Shown: piece after piece, positions 42,327-50,717 of the stretch
Layout of the letters: the number at the start of each line of letters is the position of its first letter
Numbering within the stretch: the stretch's first letter is position 1
Source of the DNA: Streptomyces guryensis
GTDB taxonomy: Bacteria; Actinomycetota; Actinomycetes; Streptomycetales; Streptomycetaceae
NCBI RefSeq assembly: GCF_021261325.1
Contig: NZ_JAJSBI010000030.1
Coordinates: forward strand, 58,438 to 122,437
Length of the DNA: 64,000 nt
Reading direction: 5' to 3'
Translations under genes and position numbers: made by a program
Notes under the pieces: generated by a model
Told to the model about the DNA's origin: nothing
The model's input: only the letters and a program-made list of their open reading frames with translations
Databases searched by the model: none

Positions 42327-42366
42327 GATCATGGGCGGGGCCAGGGCCGGACCGAGGCGAGGGCCC
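42327..42366 (-). mobile_element. IS5-type transposase 3' end relic, copy 1
   Basis: On the minus strand the sequence encodes ALASVRPWPRP followed by a TGA stop at 42329-42331. It aligns with the terminus TLASIRLWLRP of the transposase relic at 43184, with 7 of 11 residues identical. GGATCATGGGCGGGGCCAG opens the copy, as at the second relic. Only the last dozen codons remain. Confidence 0.6.
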
Positions 42367-42421
42367 GGCCAGTGCCCTAATCGTGTTGACCGCCCCCGGC
42401 AGGCAGTGCTGGAGTCGGCAC

Positions 42422-43162
42422 GTGGACAGCATCCCCGCCAACCGGCGGCTCTGGAACCGGATCAGCAGCGCCTACCAGCACGAGCACGACCCGCACATCG
42501 GCGCCACACCCCGGCTGTGGGGCATGTACTCCATCTCCGACGCGCATCTGCACGCCCTGGGCGACGTCACCGGCAAGCGCGTCCTCGAACTCGGCTGCGG
42601 CGCCGGCCAGTGGTCCCGGGCGCTCGCCGCCGAGGGCGCCACCGTGGTCGGGCTCGACCTGTCCGAAGCCCAACTCGCAGCAGCGCACCGCGCGATGGGA
42701 GCGGCCCGCTACCCGCTGGTGCAAGGCGCCGCCGAACAACTCCCCTTCGCCGCCGACAGCTTCGACCTGGTGTTCTGCGACTTCGGTGGGCTCAGCTGGG
42801 CGCCCCCGCACCTGGCCGTCCCGCAGGCTGCACGCGTCCTGGGCCGAGGCGGGCGCCTGGTGTTCAACGTCGCCAGCCCATGGTTCGAAGCTTGCTACGA
42901 CGAAGCCGCCGGCCGCGTGACCACGACGCTGCAGCAGGACTACTTCGGGCTGAACACCATCGCCGAAGACGACGGCGCGACCAGCTATCAGCTCACCTAC
43001 GGCGACTGGGTCAGGGTCCTGCGCGGCGCGGGTCTCATCATCGACGACCTCATCGAACCGCGGCCCGAACTCGGAACACCCAACGGCTACAACGAAACCG
43101 ACCCACCCGACTGGGCACACCGCTGGCCGGCGGAACTGCTCTGGGTAACCCACAAGCCGTGA
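42422..43162 (+). CDS. Class I SAM-dependent methyltransferase
   Basis: A 246-residue methyltransferase. The SAM motif VLELGCGAGQWS is at residues 54-65, followed by VVGLDLSEAQLAAA, DLVFCDFG and VLGRGGRLVFNV. It is of the UbiE/Methyltransf_11 type and its target is unknown. The GTG at 42422 is the likely start; no strong ribosome site precedes it. It lies between two similar IS5-type relics in the same orientation, so it may be a passenger gene, with a base composition not obviously different from the neighbours. Confidence 0.83.
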   Translation: MDSIPANRRLWNRISSAYQHEHDPHIGATPRLWGMYSISDAHLHALGDVTGKRVLELGCGAGQWSRALAAEGATVVGLDLSEAQLAAAHRAMGAARYPLVQGAAEQLPFAADSFDLVFCDFGGLSWAPPHLAVPQAARVLGRGGRLVFNVASPWFEACYDEAAGRVTTTLQQDYFGLNTIAEDDGATSYQLTYGDWVRVLRGAGLIIDDLIEPRPELGTPNGYNETDPPDWAHRWPAELLWVTHKP

Positions 43163-43183
43163 GTTCCGCCGCGCCGAGACGCT

Positions 43184-43600
43184 GATCATGGGCGGAGCCA
43201 GAGCCGGATCGAGGCGAGGGTGACGGTCCCGTGGTAGACGTAGGAGCGTTTGTCGAAGCGTGTGGCCACGGCCCGGACGTTATTCAACGCGTTGATCGTC
43301 CGCTCCACTTCGTCCCTGCGTTTGCGGGTCCCTTTGTCGAAGCCGGCGGACCGTCCGCCCCTGCGGGCGCGTCCTTTGCGATGGGCCCGCTGGTCTCGGG
43401 GCTCGGGAACGGTGTGCTTGATCTGGCGGCGCCCGCCTTCACCGGCCAGGTGGATCTTGCAGCGTGCTTCTTTCCCGGCGCCCGCGGAGGTCTCCTGCGC
43501 GCTCCCGCCGCATGCTGCTGACTCCGGCAGGACGTGGAGTCCACGCTCACTGCCCCAGTCGTCCATGCCACGGAACATGGCGGTGACCGGGACGTCGAGA
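43184..43600 (-). pseudogene. IS5-family transposase relic, copy 2 (deleted and frameshifted)
   Basis: The minus strand carries recognisable DDE transposase pieces: VDSTSCRSQQHAAGAR (first aspartate region), then, in another frame, KIHLAGEGG joined directly to RRQIKHTVPEP, and the C-terminal KRRDEVERTINALNNVRAVATRFDKRSYVY to TLASIRLWLRP with the third catalytic acid in VERTI. The join skips about 90 residues including the second aspartate (GDKAYS-type) region. So this is a defective IS5-type (IS427/IS1031 group) element. It lies 9 bases from the end of the sarcosine oxidase gene. Confidence 0.75.
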
Positions 43601-43608
43601 CGCGCGTC

Positions 43609-44697
43609 CTATGCCGTGCGCCCCAGCCGGAAGCGGGGGTGGGGCTCGGCCCGGCCGGTCGCGAGGTCGGCGGCCATCGCGCCGATGAGCGGGGTGAACT
43701 TCGCACCGTGTCCGGAGCACGGGGAGACGATGACGAAGGGGCCGTGACGGTCGAGGACGAAGTCCTCGTCGGGGGTGGTGGTGTAGAGGCAGGTGGCCTC
43801 GGCGACCGGGGCGGGGTCGAGGCCCGGGAGCCGGTCGCGGACGAAGCCGCTGACGCGCGTCCGCGACGACGGGTCGACGACCCCGCTGCGGGTGTTGGCG
43901 GTGGTCAGGGTTCCGCGGTCGTGTTCGGCGATCTTGACCGTGGGGAGCGGGCCGCCGTCGCTTCCCGACGGCAGGCCGTAGAGGTGCAGCGCCCCGTCCC
44001 AGATCAGGGTCGGCCACTGCACGGATGGATCCCGTTGCGGGAAGTGGAAGACCTGCTGCTGGGTCACCTCCAACGGCGGCAGCGGGACGGGCAGTTCGAG
44101 CTCGGGCAGCCAGGCCCCGGCGGCGATCACCACGGTGTCCGCGACGACCTCGCGGCCGTCCTCGGTGCGCAGGAGCACCCGCTCGCCGCCCTGGACGTCG
44201 ATGCCCGTGACGCGGGCACCGATGATCACTTCCGCGCCGTGGGCGATCGCCTGCCGGACGCAGGCCGCCACGGTCTGGTCGGCGTCGACGACGCCCGCGT
44301 CCGGGTGGTGGAGCACCGGGCCCGTGATGCGGATGTACGGCCAGCGCTCGGAGGCCTCCTCCGCGCCGAGGAGTTCATGGGGCACACCGGCCGCGGTGAG
44401 GAGATCGGCGATCGTCTCCAGGTCCCGGTCCTCCCCCATGTCGAGACCACCGGTCGTTCGCAGCAGGGGAGTTGAGCTGTCCGCCTCCAGTGCCCGCCAC
44501 TGCTCGTACGCCTGCCCGGTCAGCCGTACGTAGAAGGGGTCGGCGTACGCCCGCCGGATGATCCGTGAGCTGCCGTGCGAGCTGCCGTGCTGGTGGCCGA
44601 TGTCGTATGCCTCGATGAGCGTGACCTCGTGGCCGCGCCGGGCCAGTTGCCAGGCGGTGGCCGCGCCCATCAGTCCGGCACCTACGACGGCGATCAC
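43609..44697 (-). CDS. Monomeric sarcosine oxidase / N-methyl-L-tryptophan oxidase-like FAD oxidase
   Basis: A 362-residue DAO-fold flavoprotein. The dinucleotide motif VGAGLMGAAT begins at residue 5, and the covalent FAD-linkage cysteine is Cys327 in SPCSGHGAKF, the MSOX/MTOX pattern. These enzymes oxidise N-methyl amino acids, giving formaldehyde, the free amino acid and hydrogen peroxide. The GTG at 44697 follows GGGGGAGGG; an ATG at 44748 would add 17 residues. It stands alone next to mobile-element relics. Confidence 0.85.
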   Translation of the reverse strand: MIAVVGAGLMGAATAWQLARRGHEVTLIEAYDIGHQHGSSHGSSRIIRRAYADPFYVRLTGQAYEQWRALEADSSTPLLRTTGGLDMGEDRDLETIADLLTAAGVPHELLGAEEASERWPYIRITGPVLHHPDAGVVDADQTVAACVRQAIAHGAEVIIGARVTGIDVQGGERVLLRTEDGREVVADTVVIAAGAWLPELELPVPLPPLEVTQQQVFHFPQRDPSVQWPTLIWDGALHLYGLPSGSDGGPLPTVKIAEHDRGTLTTANTRSGVVDPSSRTRVSGFVRDRLPGLDPAPVAEATCLYTTTPDEDFVLDRHGPFVIVSPCSGHGAKFTPLIGAMAADLATGRAEPHPRFRLGRTA

Positions 44698-44832
44698 AGG
44701 CCCTCCCCCGGGGATCCGGTCCGTGCCCACGAGCGGGACGCGGGCCATGGCGGCGGATTCGATGGTAAGCGCAACCAGGTCCTCGGGCTCGATCGAGATG
44801 CAGGAGGTGGGCGTTGCCGCAGGTGCGGGCGC

Positions 44833-44856
44833 GGGTCCGGGTCCGGGTCCGGGTCT
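44833..44856. repeat. GGGTCC hexamer tandem repeat
   Basis: Three exact copies and one near copy (GGGTCT) of GGGTCC lie in tandem within the gap after the sarcosine oxidase start, between it and the GntR relic. It is in non-coding DNA. The 44698-44881 stretch shows no gene. Confidence 0.5.
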
Positions 44857-44881
44857 CCATAGTCACCACCCGGAGATGGTT

Positions 44882-45051
44882 CGCTCCCCCAGCCGGGCCG
44901 GTTCAGCGAGTCCGACCACGAGCACCACCGCGTCCTCTACATGATCCTCGCCAAGGACGGCGACGGCGCGGAGCGCGTGACGCGCGAGCACGTCCGCCGC
45001 AGCCACCAGGCCCTGCTGTCCGGCATGGACAAACGGCAGCAACAGGGCTGA
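44882..45051 (+). pseudogene. C-terminal fragment of a GntR/FCD-type regulator
   Basis: A plus-strand frame reads RFSESDHEHHRVLYMILAKD, then RVTREHVRRSHQALLSGMDKRQQQG and a TGA at 45049. The helix around EHHRVLYMILAKDGDGAERV resembles the last helices of the FCD domain of GntR regulators (HRRLLEAL...A..AREHL). No N-terminal HTH or earlier FCD part is present. It could be a truncated relic of a regulator lost with the mobile-element events nearby. Confidence is limited. Confidence 0.4.
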
Positions 45052-45070
45052 GCAGTACGGGAGTTGGGCC

Positions 45071-45565
45071 TCAGACGGCCGGCACCGGGAACAGCATGCA
45101 GCTGCTGGTGGCGTGTGCGAGCAGGCGGTCCGCCGAGTCGAAGAGTTGTGCCTCGGCGAGTGCGGTGCGCCGGCCGCCGCTGAGGACGCTGCCGACGGCG
45201 CGGACCTTGCCCGTGTCGGCCGTGACCGGGCGCAGGAACTTGACGGTCAGATCGAGCGAGGTGTAGCCCATGCCCGGCGGCAGGGTGGACTGCACCGCGC
45301 AGCCGGCCGCCGAGTCGAGCATCGTGGCGTAGATGCCGCCGTGGACGCTGCCGATGGGGTTGTAGTGCTCCTCGCCGGGCTCCAGGGAGAACACCGCGTG
45401 CCCGTGGTCGACCTCTTCGAGCGACATGCCCAGCGTGGCGGCGATCGGCGGCGCGGGCAGGCGGCCGGCGAGGATCTCGCGGAGGAAGTGCAGGCCGGAG
45501 CCCTGCCCGACGGCGGCCGCGGAGATCGCGGGGTCGTCCCACTCGTACGTACGAGAGCGTTCCAT
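45071..45565 (-). CDS. PaaI-family hotdog thioesterase
   Basis: A 164-residue hotdog-fold thioesterase. The active site helix is in SVHGGIYATMLDSAAGCAV, followed by YTSLDLTVKFLRPV, as in PaaI and related aromatic or acyl-CoA thioesterases. Such enzymes hydrolyse acyl- or phenylacetyl-CoA. The ATG at 45565 is preferred over the in-frame 45589 start. It is divergent from the HxlR regulator gene with a 100-base gap containing TGACT/AGTCA repeats, so it is the probable target of that regulator. Confidence 0.86.
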   Translation of the reverse strand: MERSRTYEWDDPAISAAAVGQGSGLHFLREILAGRLPAPPIAATLGMSLEEVDHGHAVFSLEPGEEHYNPIGSVHGGIYATMLDSAAGCAVQSTLPPGMGYTSLDLTVKFLRPVTADTGKVRAVGSVLSGGRRTALAEAQLFDSADRLLAHATSSCMLFPVPAV

Positions 45566-45625
45566 GCGCCTGCGCTTCCTCCCTGCCAACTGACTTTGTT
45601 TCTCGAAGCTAGCTCTGCGCTCCGC

Positions 45626-45646
45626 TGACTGTCAATGTCGAAGTCA
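45626..45646. promoter_or_regulatory. TGACT-N11-AGTCA inverted repeat in the thioesterase/HxlR promoter region
   Basis: TGACT (45626-45630) and AGTCA (45642-45646) form a short inverted repeat in the divergent promoter region. A third TGACT lies at 45591. A position between the two divergent starts makes it a candidate HxlR operator. Confidence 0.4.
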
Positions 45647-45665
45647 GGTGTCCTACGATGGTGGC

Positions 45666-46133
45666 ATGAAGTGGCTCGAGATGAGCACCGAGAACTGCAC
45701 GGTCCAGCGCACCCTCGACCTGGTCGGCGAGAAGTGGACGCTGCTGCTCCTGCGCGACGCCTTCAACGGGGTGCGTCGCTTCGACGACTTCCGCCGCCAT
45801 GTGGGGCTGTCGGAGGCTGTCCTCGCCGACCGGCTGCGGAAGCTGGTCGCGGCCGGGATCCTGCGGACGGTCCCCTATCAGGAGCACGGCAGCCGGACCC
45901 GCTACGAGTACCGCCTCACGCCCAAGGGCCGCGATCTGTGGCCGGTCATCGTGGCCTTGCGGCAGTGGGGCGAGACTTACGTCGGCGATCCCGAGGGCCC
46001 GGTCCTGGAGATCCGGCACCGCGACTGCGGCGCCCCGGTGCGCGTCGTCGTCGAGTGCCCCGACGATCACACCTCGCTCTCCCCGAGGGACGTCACGGCG
46101 TTGCCGGGACCCGCGGCGCGCCCGCGGTCCTGA
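45666..46133 (+). CDS. HxlR-family winged-helix transcriptional regulator
   Basis: A 155-residue regulator. The HxlR pattern is NCTVQRTLDLVGEKWTLLLL, then FDDFRRHVGLSEAVLADRLRKLVAAGIL, the winged helix with an N-terminal cysteine (Cys11) that senses oxidants or aldehydes in several members. It is divergent from the PaaI thioesterase and probably controls it. A hairpin at 46138-46160 follows the stop. The ATG at 45666 (MKWLEMST) is the start. Confidence 0.88.
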   Translation: MKWLEMSTENCTVQRTLDLVGEKWTLLLLRDAFNGVRRFDDFRRHVGLSEAVLADRLRKLVAAGILRTVPYQEHGSRTRYEYRLTPKGRDLWPVIVALRQWGETYVGDPEGPVLEIRHRDCGAPVRVVVECPDDHTSLSPRDVTALPGPAARPRS

Positions 46134-46137
46134 GGCC

Positions 46138-46160
46138 TGTCCGGCGGATCAGGCCGGACA
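46138..46160 (+). terminator. Hairpin after the HxlR gene
   Basis: TGTCCGGC at 46138-46145 pairs with GCCGGACA at 46153-46160, leaving a seven-base loop. It lies 5 bases after the HxlR stop and before the convergent DUF1062 gene, so it probably serves as a terminator for both. The CTGTCCGGCGGATCA part also resembles the IS5 end at 42318, so an IS relic is possible. Confidence 0.55.
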
Positions 46161-46180
46161 CGCCGCTGTCCCCAGGAGGC

Positions 46181-46729
46181 TCAGCGCTTGAGCGTGAAGG
46201 TGAAGTCGCCTGAGAGCTTGCCGCTCAGCCGGACTGCCGACACGAGCTTCCCCTCGGTGAGCGGTCGCTCGCCCTCGGCCCGCGAAAGACCGCAACCGTG
46301 AGCGATCAGTCGCACCGGCCGGACCGGGATCCGCGCCGCGAAGCGGACCGAGACGTCGATCGCCTCGCGGTTCAGGTGATCCGAACCGCCCGTGTCGAGA
46401 TGCCAGGCGTCGTCCCAGTCGAGGGCGACGCGATTGCGGCGCCGTACCACCGGATCCTGGAGCAACTCAGCTGCCAGACCGCGGTCGTTGTCGTGCATCC
46501 GGTCCAGCAGCTCAGGTCGTACGGAGCGCACGCTCGCCCGCTCCAGGACCGTGAGCTTTGCCGTGTCCCCGCAGGCGGTGCAGAGCACGAGGAGCCAGGC
46601 GTCGAGGAGCTTGTGGTGGGCGTTGACGCGGAACTTGCCGTTCGCCCGGAAGCACTCGGACGCACAGACGTGGCAGCGGCGCAGGACGGTCGGCAGGCAG
46701 GTGGGCATGACCACCCAGGTGTTGAGCAC
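46181..46729 (-). CDS. DUF1062 domain protein
   Basis: A 182-residue protein with a zinc-ribbon-like N-terminal region: RRCHVCASECFRANGKFRVNAHHKLLDAWLLVLCTACGDTAKL has two cysteine pairs that fit the DUF1062 family. The rest includes RMHDNDRGLAAELLQDPVVRRRNR and WHLDTGG. The function is unknown; it is a cytoplasmic zinc-binding protein. GTG at 46729 gives the expected VLNTWVVMPT start. It is convergent with the HxlR gene, with the hairpin between them. Confidence 0.83.
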   Translation of the reverse strand: MLNTWVVMPTCLPTVLRRCHVCASECFRANGKFRVNAHHKLLDAWLLVLCTACGDTAKLTVLERASVRSVRPELLDRMHDNDRGLAAELLQDPVVRRRNRVALDWDDAWHLDTGGSDHLNREAIDVSVRFAARIPVRPVRLIAHGCGLSRAEGERPLTEGKLVSAVRLSGKLSGDFTFTLKR

Positions 46730-46954
46730 AGCAGTACACCGGTTTCAGTGAGAAGTCCGCAGCAGGAAGCAGCGCGTCGCGGATGCGCGACGCGCGACAG
46801 ATCAGCGCTCGGGAGGTCTCACACGGTGTACAACGGCACGTCCTTGCCTGGGCGGCTTGGTTCGGCAGCACGGTAGGGCAGCGCAGCGGCGCTGATCCAC
46901 TGGTTTTCGGGCTCCTCGCAGCGGGTCATCTCGCCTGCCGGGGTCTGCCTGCCG

Positions 46955-48934
46955 TCACCCGGCCTCGGCGACCGCCCGCCGCCAGGCCCTTTCCCCCAAC
47001 AACCGCAGCCCGTTGAGGCCGACGAGGACGGTGGAGCCCTCGTGGCCGGCCACCCCGAGCGGCAGCGGCAGCGTGCCCGCGAGGTCCCAGACAACGAGGC
47101 CCGCGATGAAGATGCCGGCGATCACCAGGTTCTCTACCACCAGGCGCCGGGCCCGGCGGGAGAGGGCGATCACGGTGGGCACTGTGGCGAGTTCGTCGCG
47201 CACGATCACCGCGTCCGCGGTCTCCAGCGCCAGGTCGGAGCCGGCCCGGCCCATGGCGACTCCGGTGTGGGCGGCTGCCAGGGCCGGTGCGTCGTTGACG
47301 CCGTCCCCGACGACCAGCACCGTGCGTCCCGCGCGCTTCACTTCCGTCACCGCGCTCACCTTGTCCTGCGGCAGCAGTCCCGCCCGGACGTCGGCGATGC
47401 CGACCTCGGCGGCCAGCTGTGCGGCCGCGCGAGGGTTGTCGCCGGTCAGCAGTGTCGGGGCGGTCCCGGTGAGTTGCGCGAGGGAGGCAACCGTGGCGGC
47501 GGCGTCCGGGCGCAGCCGGTCGGCGAGGCCCAGGAGTCCGACGGGGACGCCGTCGGCCATGACGAGCACGGCGGTACGGCCGGACTCCTCCAAGCCGGCC
47601 GCATGAACCGCCGCGTGCGCCGCCACCGAGTCGGCCGCGCCGCTGAGAAGCCGGGCAGGTGCGCCGACCGTCACCCGCCGCCCCTCGACCGTCGCCGTCA
47701 CGCCCACGCCGGGCGTCGAGTCGAAGTCCCGCGCGGACGGCAGTGGCAGCTCCCACTCGCGCGCCGCGTCCACGACGGCCCGCGCCAGCGGATGCTCGCT
47801 GGGGTGCTCGGCGGCGGCCGAGAGCGCCAGCAACTCCCGCTCCCCCAGCCCGGCTCCGGGCAGCGGGCGTACGTCCGTCACCCGTGGCACGCCCTCGGTC
47901 AGGGTGCCGGTCTTGTCCAGGGCGACCGCGTCGACCTGTCCGAGCCGTTCCATGACCACCGCCGACTTGACCAGCACGCCGTGCCGTCCGGCGTTGGCGA
48001 TGGCGGACAGCAGGGGCGGCATGGTGGCCAGGACGACCGCGCAGGGCGAGGCCACGATCATGAAGGTCATGGCCCGCAGCAGCGCCCCGGTCGGCTCGGC
48101 GCCGAAGGCGAGCGGCACGAGGAAGACGGCGAGGGTCGCCGCCACCATGCCGAGCGAGTAGCGCTGTTCGACCTTCTCGATGAACAGCTGAGTGGGCGCC
48201 TTGGTGCCGGACGCCTCCTCGACCATGCGGACGATCCGCGCCAACACCGAGTCGGTGGCGTCGCGTTCGACGCGGACGCGCAGCGCACCCGTGCCATTGA
48301 CGGTCCCGGCGAACACCTCGTCACCGGGCTCCTTGAGGACGGGGAGCGGTTCTCCTGTGATGGTCGCCTGATCGACCTCGCTCGCCCCGTCCAGTACGCG
48401 GCCGTCGGCGCCGACGCGCTCACCCGGCCGTACGAGAATCGTGTCCCCGATCGCCAACTCGACGACGGATACGGCCTGTTCGGAGCCGTTCGAAGTGATC
48501 CGGGTCGCCGTGGCCGGCGCCAGGGCCAGCAGTCCGCGCACCGAGTCGGCGGTCCGGGCCGTGGCCAGTGCCTCCAGGGCGCCCGAGGTCGCGAAGATCA
48601 CGATCAGCAGGGCACCGTCCATGACCTGCCCGATCGCGGCCGCGCCCAGTGCGGCCACGACCATCAGCAGATCGACGTCGAGGGTCTTCTCGCGGAGCGC
48701 CTTGAGCCCTTCCCAGCCCGGCTCCCACCCGCCGGTGACGTACGCCGCCGCGTACAGCGGCCCCCAGATCCAGGCCGGCGTGCCGGTCAGCTGCAGCGGC
48801 AGCGCGAGCAGGAAGCAGACGGTGGCGGCGACGGCCCAGCGCACCTCGGGCAGCGCGAGCATCCGAGGGCGCCGCCGGGGCACCGGCGCGGACGTGACCT
48901 GGCCGGCCTGGGGCGGAGTGAGCGTGGAGGTCAT
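46955..48934 (-). CDS. P1B-4-type heavy-metal ATPase
   Basis: A 659-residue metal-transporting P-type ATPase with no N-terminal metal-binding domain. Motifs in order: TGE (193-195), SPC in helix 4-6 (296-298), phospho-aspartate Asp340 in DKTGTLTEG, SEHPLA, TGDNPRA, GDGVNDAPAL, and HEGST (631-635) in the last helix. SPC with HEGx[GST] is the P1B-4 signature, a group exporting cobalt, nickel or iron (CtpD/CtpJ, CoaT). The adjacent ArsR gene resembles NmtR, the nickel/cobalt sensor of CtpJ in mycobacteria, so cobalt/nickel export is the best reading. Confidence 0.9.
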   Translation of the reverse strand: MTSTLTPPQAGQVTSAPVPRRRPRMLALPEVRWAVAATVCFLLALPLQLTGTPAWIWGPLYAAAYVTGGWEPGWEGLKALREKTLDVDLLMVVAALGAAAIGQVMDGALLIVIFATSGALEALATARTADSVRGLLALAPATATRITSNGSEQAVSVVELAIGDTILVRPGERVGADGRVLDGASEVDQATITGEPLPVLKEPGDEVFAGTVNGTGALRVRVERDATDSVLARIVRMVEEASGTKAPTQLFIEKVEQRYSLGMVAATLAVFLVPLAFGAEPTGALLRAMTFMIVASPCAVVLATMPPLLSAIANAGRHGVLVKSAVVMERLGQVDAVALDKTGTLTEGVPRVTDVRPLPGAGLGERELLALSAAAEHPSEHPLARAVVDAAREWELPLPSARDFDSTPGVGVTATVEGRRVTVGAPARLLSGAADSVAAHAAVHAAGLEESGRTAVLVMADGVPVGLLGLADRLRPDAAATVASLAQLTGTAPTLLTGDNPRAAAQLAAEVGIADVRAGLLPQDKVSAVTEVKRAGRTVLVVGDGVNDAPALAAAHTGVAMGRAGSDLALETADAVIVRDELATVPTVIALSRRARRLVVENLVIAGIFIAGLVVWDLAGTLPLPLGVAGHEGSTVLVGLNGLRLLGERAWRRAVAEAG

Positions 48935-48955
48935 GACTCGACCATACAGGAACAC

Positions 48956-49016
48956 ATGAAGACCCATTCATTTCTTCATGAGTGCATGAGTGCATGGGCA
49001 CATGGCTACATGCGTA
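48956..49016. promoter_or_regulatory. Divergent promoter region of the ArsR/P1B-4 pair with inverted repeat
   Basis: ATGAA (48956-48960) and TTCAT (48967-48971) form an inverted repeat with six-base spacing, and a further TTCAT follows at 48975. This is the AT-rich form expected for ArsR/SmtB operators. Behind it GAGTGCAT appears twice in tandem. The stretch lies between the ATPase and sensor starts. Confidence 0.55.
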
Positions 49017-49054
49017 TGGGGTCAGGGCCGCTCACCCTCCGTAGGATGAGCGGC

Positions 49055-49417
49055 ATGGGCCACGGAGCTGACACCACCACCACCGCCGCCACGGCACGCG
49101 AGCGCCTGGAGGCAGTGGGCGCGGCCGACGTGGCAGCCACCCTCCAGGCCCTGGCGACCCCGTCCCGGCTGCGCATCCTGGCCCACCTGCAGGAGGGCCC
49201 GTGCGCGGCGACCGAACTCGCCGACGCCGTGGGCATGGAACAGTCCGCCTGCTCCCACCAGCTGCGCCTGCTGCGCAACCTCGGCCTGGTCACCGGCGAG
49301 CGCCGCGGCCGCTCGGTCATCTACGCGCTCTACGACAACCACGTCGCCGAACTCCTCGAGCAGGCCCTTTACCACGTGGAACATCTGCGGCTGGGCCTGC
49401 GCGACAGTACGTCCTAG
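49055..49417 (+). CDS. nmtR: NmtR-like ArsR/SmtB metal-sensing repressor
   Basis: A 120-residue winged-helix sensor with the same length as mycobacterial NmtR. The N-terminus MGHG allows the Gly2/His3 metal ligand pair that is specific to NmtR. Further ligands are Asp94 and His96 (YDNHVAEL), His107 and His110 (YHVEHLRLG); one histidine present in M. tuberculosis NmtR is Arg here. The HTH is LAHLQEGPCAATELADAVGMEQSACSHQLRLLR. It should repress the divergent P1B-4 ATPase until Ni or Co binds. The start at 49055 gives MGHG; a start at 49046 would add MSG. Confidence 0.88.
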   Translation: MGHGADTTTTAATARERLEAVGAADVAATLQALATPSRLRILAHLQEGPCAATELADAVGMEQSACSHQLRLLRNLGLVTGERRGRSVIYALYDNHVAELLEQALYHVEHLRLGLRDSTS

Positions 49418-50583
49418 GCTTCCTGGCCGTCCGGCTGCCGGACGACCGGCCGTGGCTCGGCGGCGCCGCGGCGGCGCAGCAGCAGGCGTCTCGCCGGGCG
49501 CTCGACCGCCTCGTACAGGACCCAGGACAGGCCGAGGGACACGGCGAACGCGGTGGCCGTGACGGCCAGCCCCGCAGTCGGGCCGAAGAGGGGTTTCGTG
49601 CCGAGCAGGTTGGTTCCGGCCCGCAGCACGAGCAGGTGGACCATGTAGAAGGCGAAGGAGAGCTCCCCCAGCCGTACCAGCCGCCGGTGGCGCCACATCG
49701 AGGGCAGACCGTGCAGGTCCGCGACGGCCGCCGCCGGGATGAGCAGGGCGAAGCCGATGACGGTGCAGACGGTGGCCGGGTAGCCGTCGGTGACCCGCGG
49801 GAGGTGCGGGACGAAGAAGTAGCCGATGATCGCGACGGCGAGGGAGGCCTCCAGGCCGGGTCCGCGCCACCGGTCGAGCAGCACCAGCCTGGCGACGGCG
49901 ACACCGAGGACGAACTCGGGCAGCCGCGCGGCGGGGAAGGAATAGATCTGCTGGCCCAGCCAGTGGTGCGCGTCCACCCACGCCAGCCCCAGCACCGCCA
50001 GCACCGATGCTCCAGCCAGCGCCGCCGACCCGCGGGCACCGAGACGGCGCAGGAGCAGCGCCAGCAGGGGGAAGACGGCATAGAAGAAGGCCTCGCAGGC
50101 CAGTGACCAGCTGACCGGGTCCAGCGTCTGCCACCAGGGGCGCCACCAGGAATGGACCAGCAGGACGTTGGCCAGCCCCTGGCTCAGGGTCGGCCTGGAC
50201 TGATGGGCCAGCGTGTACGCCATGAGCAGCGCGATCGCGGCGGTGACCAGGTGCACCGGCAGAATGCGGGCGATGCGCCGCCACCAGAAGGCGGGCGCGC
50301 GGTCGCCGGGCCGGGCCGACCAGGTCAGGACGAACCCGGACAGCACGAAGAAGAACGACACCCCCGTCGCGCCGGCTCCGAACGCCCAGGTGACAAGGGA
50401 GCCGGCGGTGCCGTCGAAGTAGTGGAAGTTGTGGACGTGCAGCCCGAAGACCAGCAGTGCGGCCATCCACCGCAGGCCGGTGAGGGACGGCAGTGAGAGC
50501 GCCGGAGCGGGCGGGGAACTCCTCGTGGTGGTCGTGGTCGCGGTGGTGGATGGCGTCCGGGGCGCCCTGGTCGCCATCGTCAT
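49414..50583 (-). CDS. Acyltransferase 3 family membrane protein
   Basis: A 389-residue multi-pass membrane acyltransferase. Hydrophobic segments include LPSLTGLRWMAALLVFGLHVH, ATGVSFFFVLSGFVL (with the conserved FFVLSGF) and about ten helices in total, in the acyltransferase_3/OafA pattern. The conserved RIARILPVHL segment follows. It O-acylates an extracytoplasmic glycan, macrolide or lipid. An N-terminal Ser/Thr/Pro-rich stretch of about 28 residues is cytoplasmic. It overlaps the repressor gene by four bases at its 3' end. Confidence 0.84.
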   Translation of the reverse strand: MTMATRAPRTPSTTATTTTTRSSPPAPALSLPSLTGLRWMAALLVFGLHVHNFHYFDGTAGSLVTWAFGAGATGVSFFFVLSGFVLTWSARPGDRAPAFWWRRIARILPVHLVTAAIALLMAYTLAHQSRPTLSQGLANVLLVHSWWRPWWQTLDPVSWSLACEAFFYAVFPLLALLLRRLGARGSAALAGASVLAVLGLAWVDAHHWLGQQIYSFPAARLPEFVLGVAVARLVLLDRWRGPGLEASLAVAIIGYFFVPHLPRVTDGYPATVCTVIGFALLIPAAAVADLHGLPSMWRHRRLVRLGELSFAFYMVHLLVLRAGTNLLGTKPLFGPTAGLAVTATAFAVSLGLSWVLYEAVERPARRLLLRRRGAAEPRPVVRQPDGQEA

Positions 50584-50717
50584 CGAATCACCTGCTGGGG
50601 ACTTTTCGTGCTGTGCATGAAGCGGGGCATGGAGGGGAACGTTGCCCGTTCAGCACCTTTCATTCATTCCCGTACCCGACGTCACACCAATGGGGCCGAA
50701 CCTCGGCGCCCTGGCGC

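Noticed and set aside
44558..44944. Plus-strand ORF over the sarcosine oxidase 5' end
   Set aside because: It is antisense to the oxidase N-terminus and its end runs through a hexamer repeat; no domain is evident.
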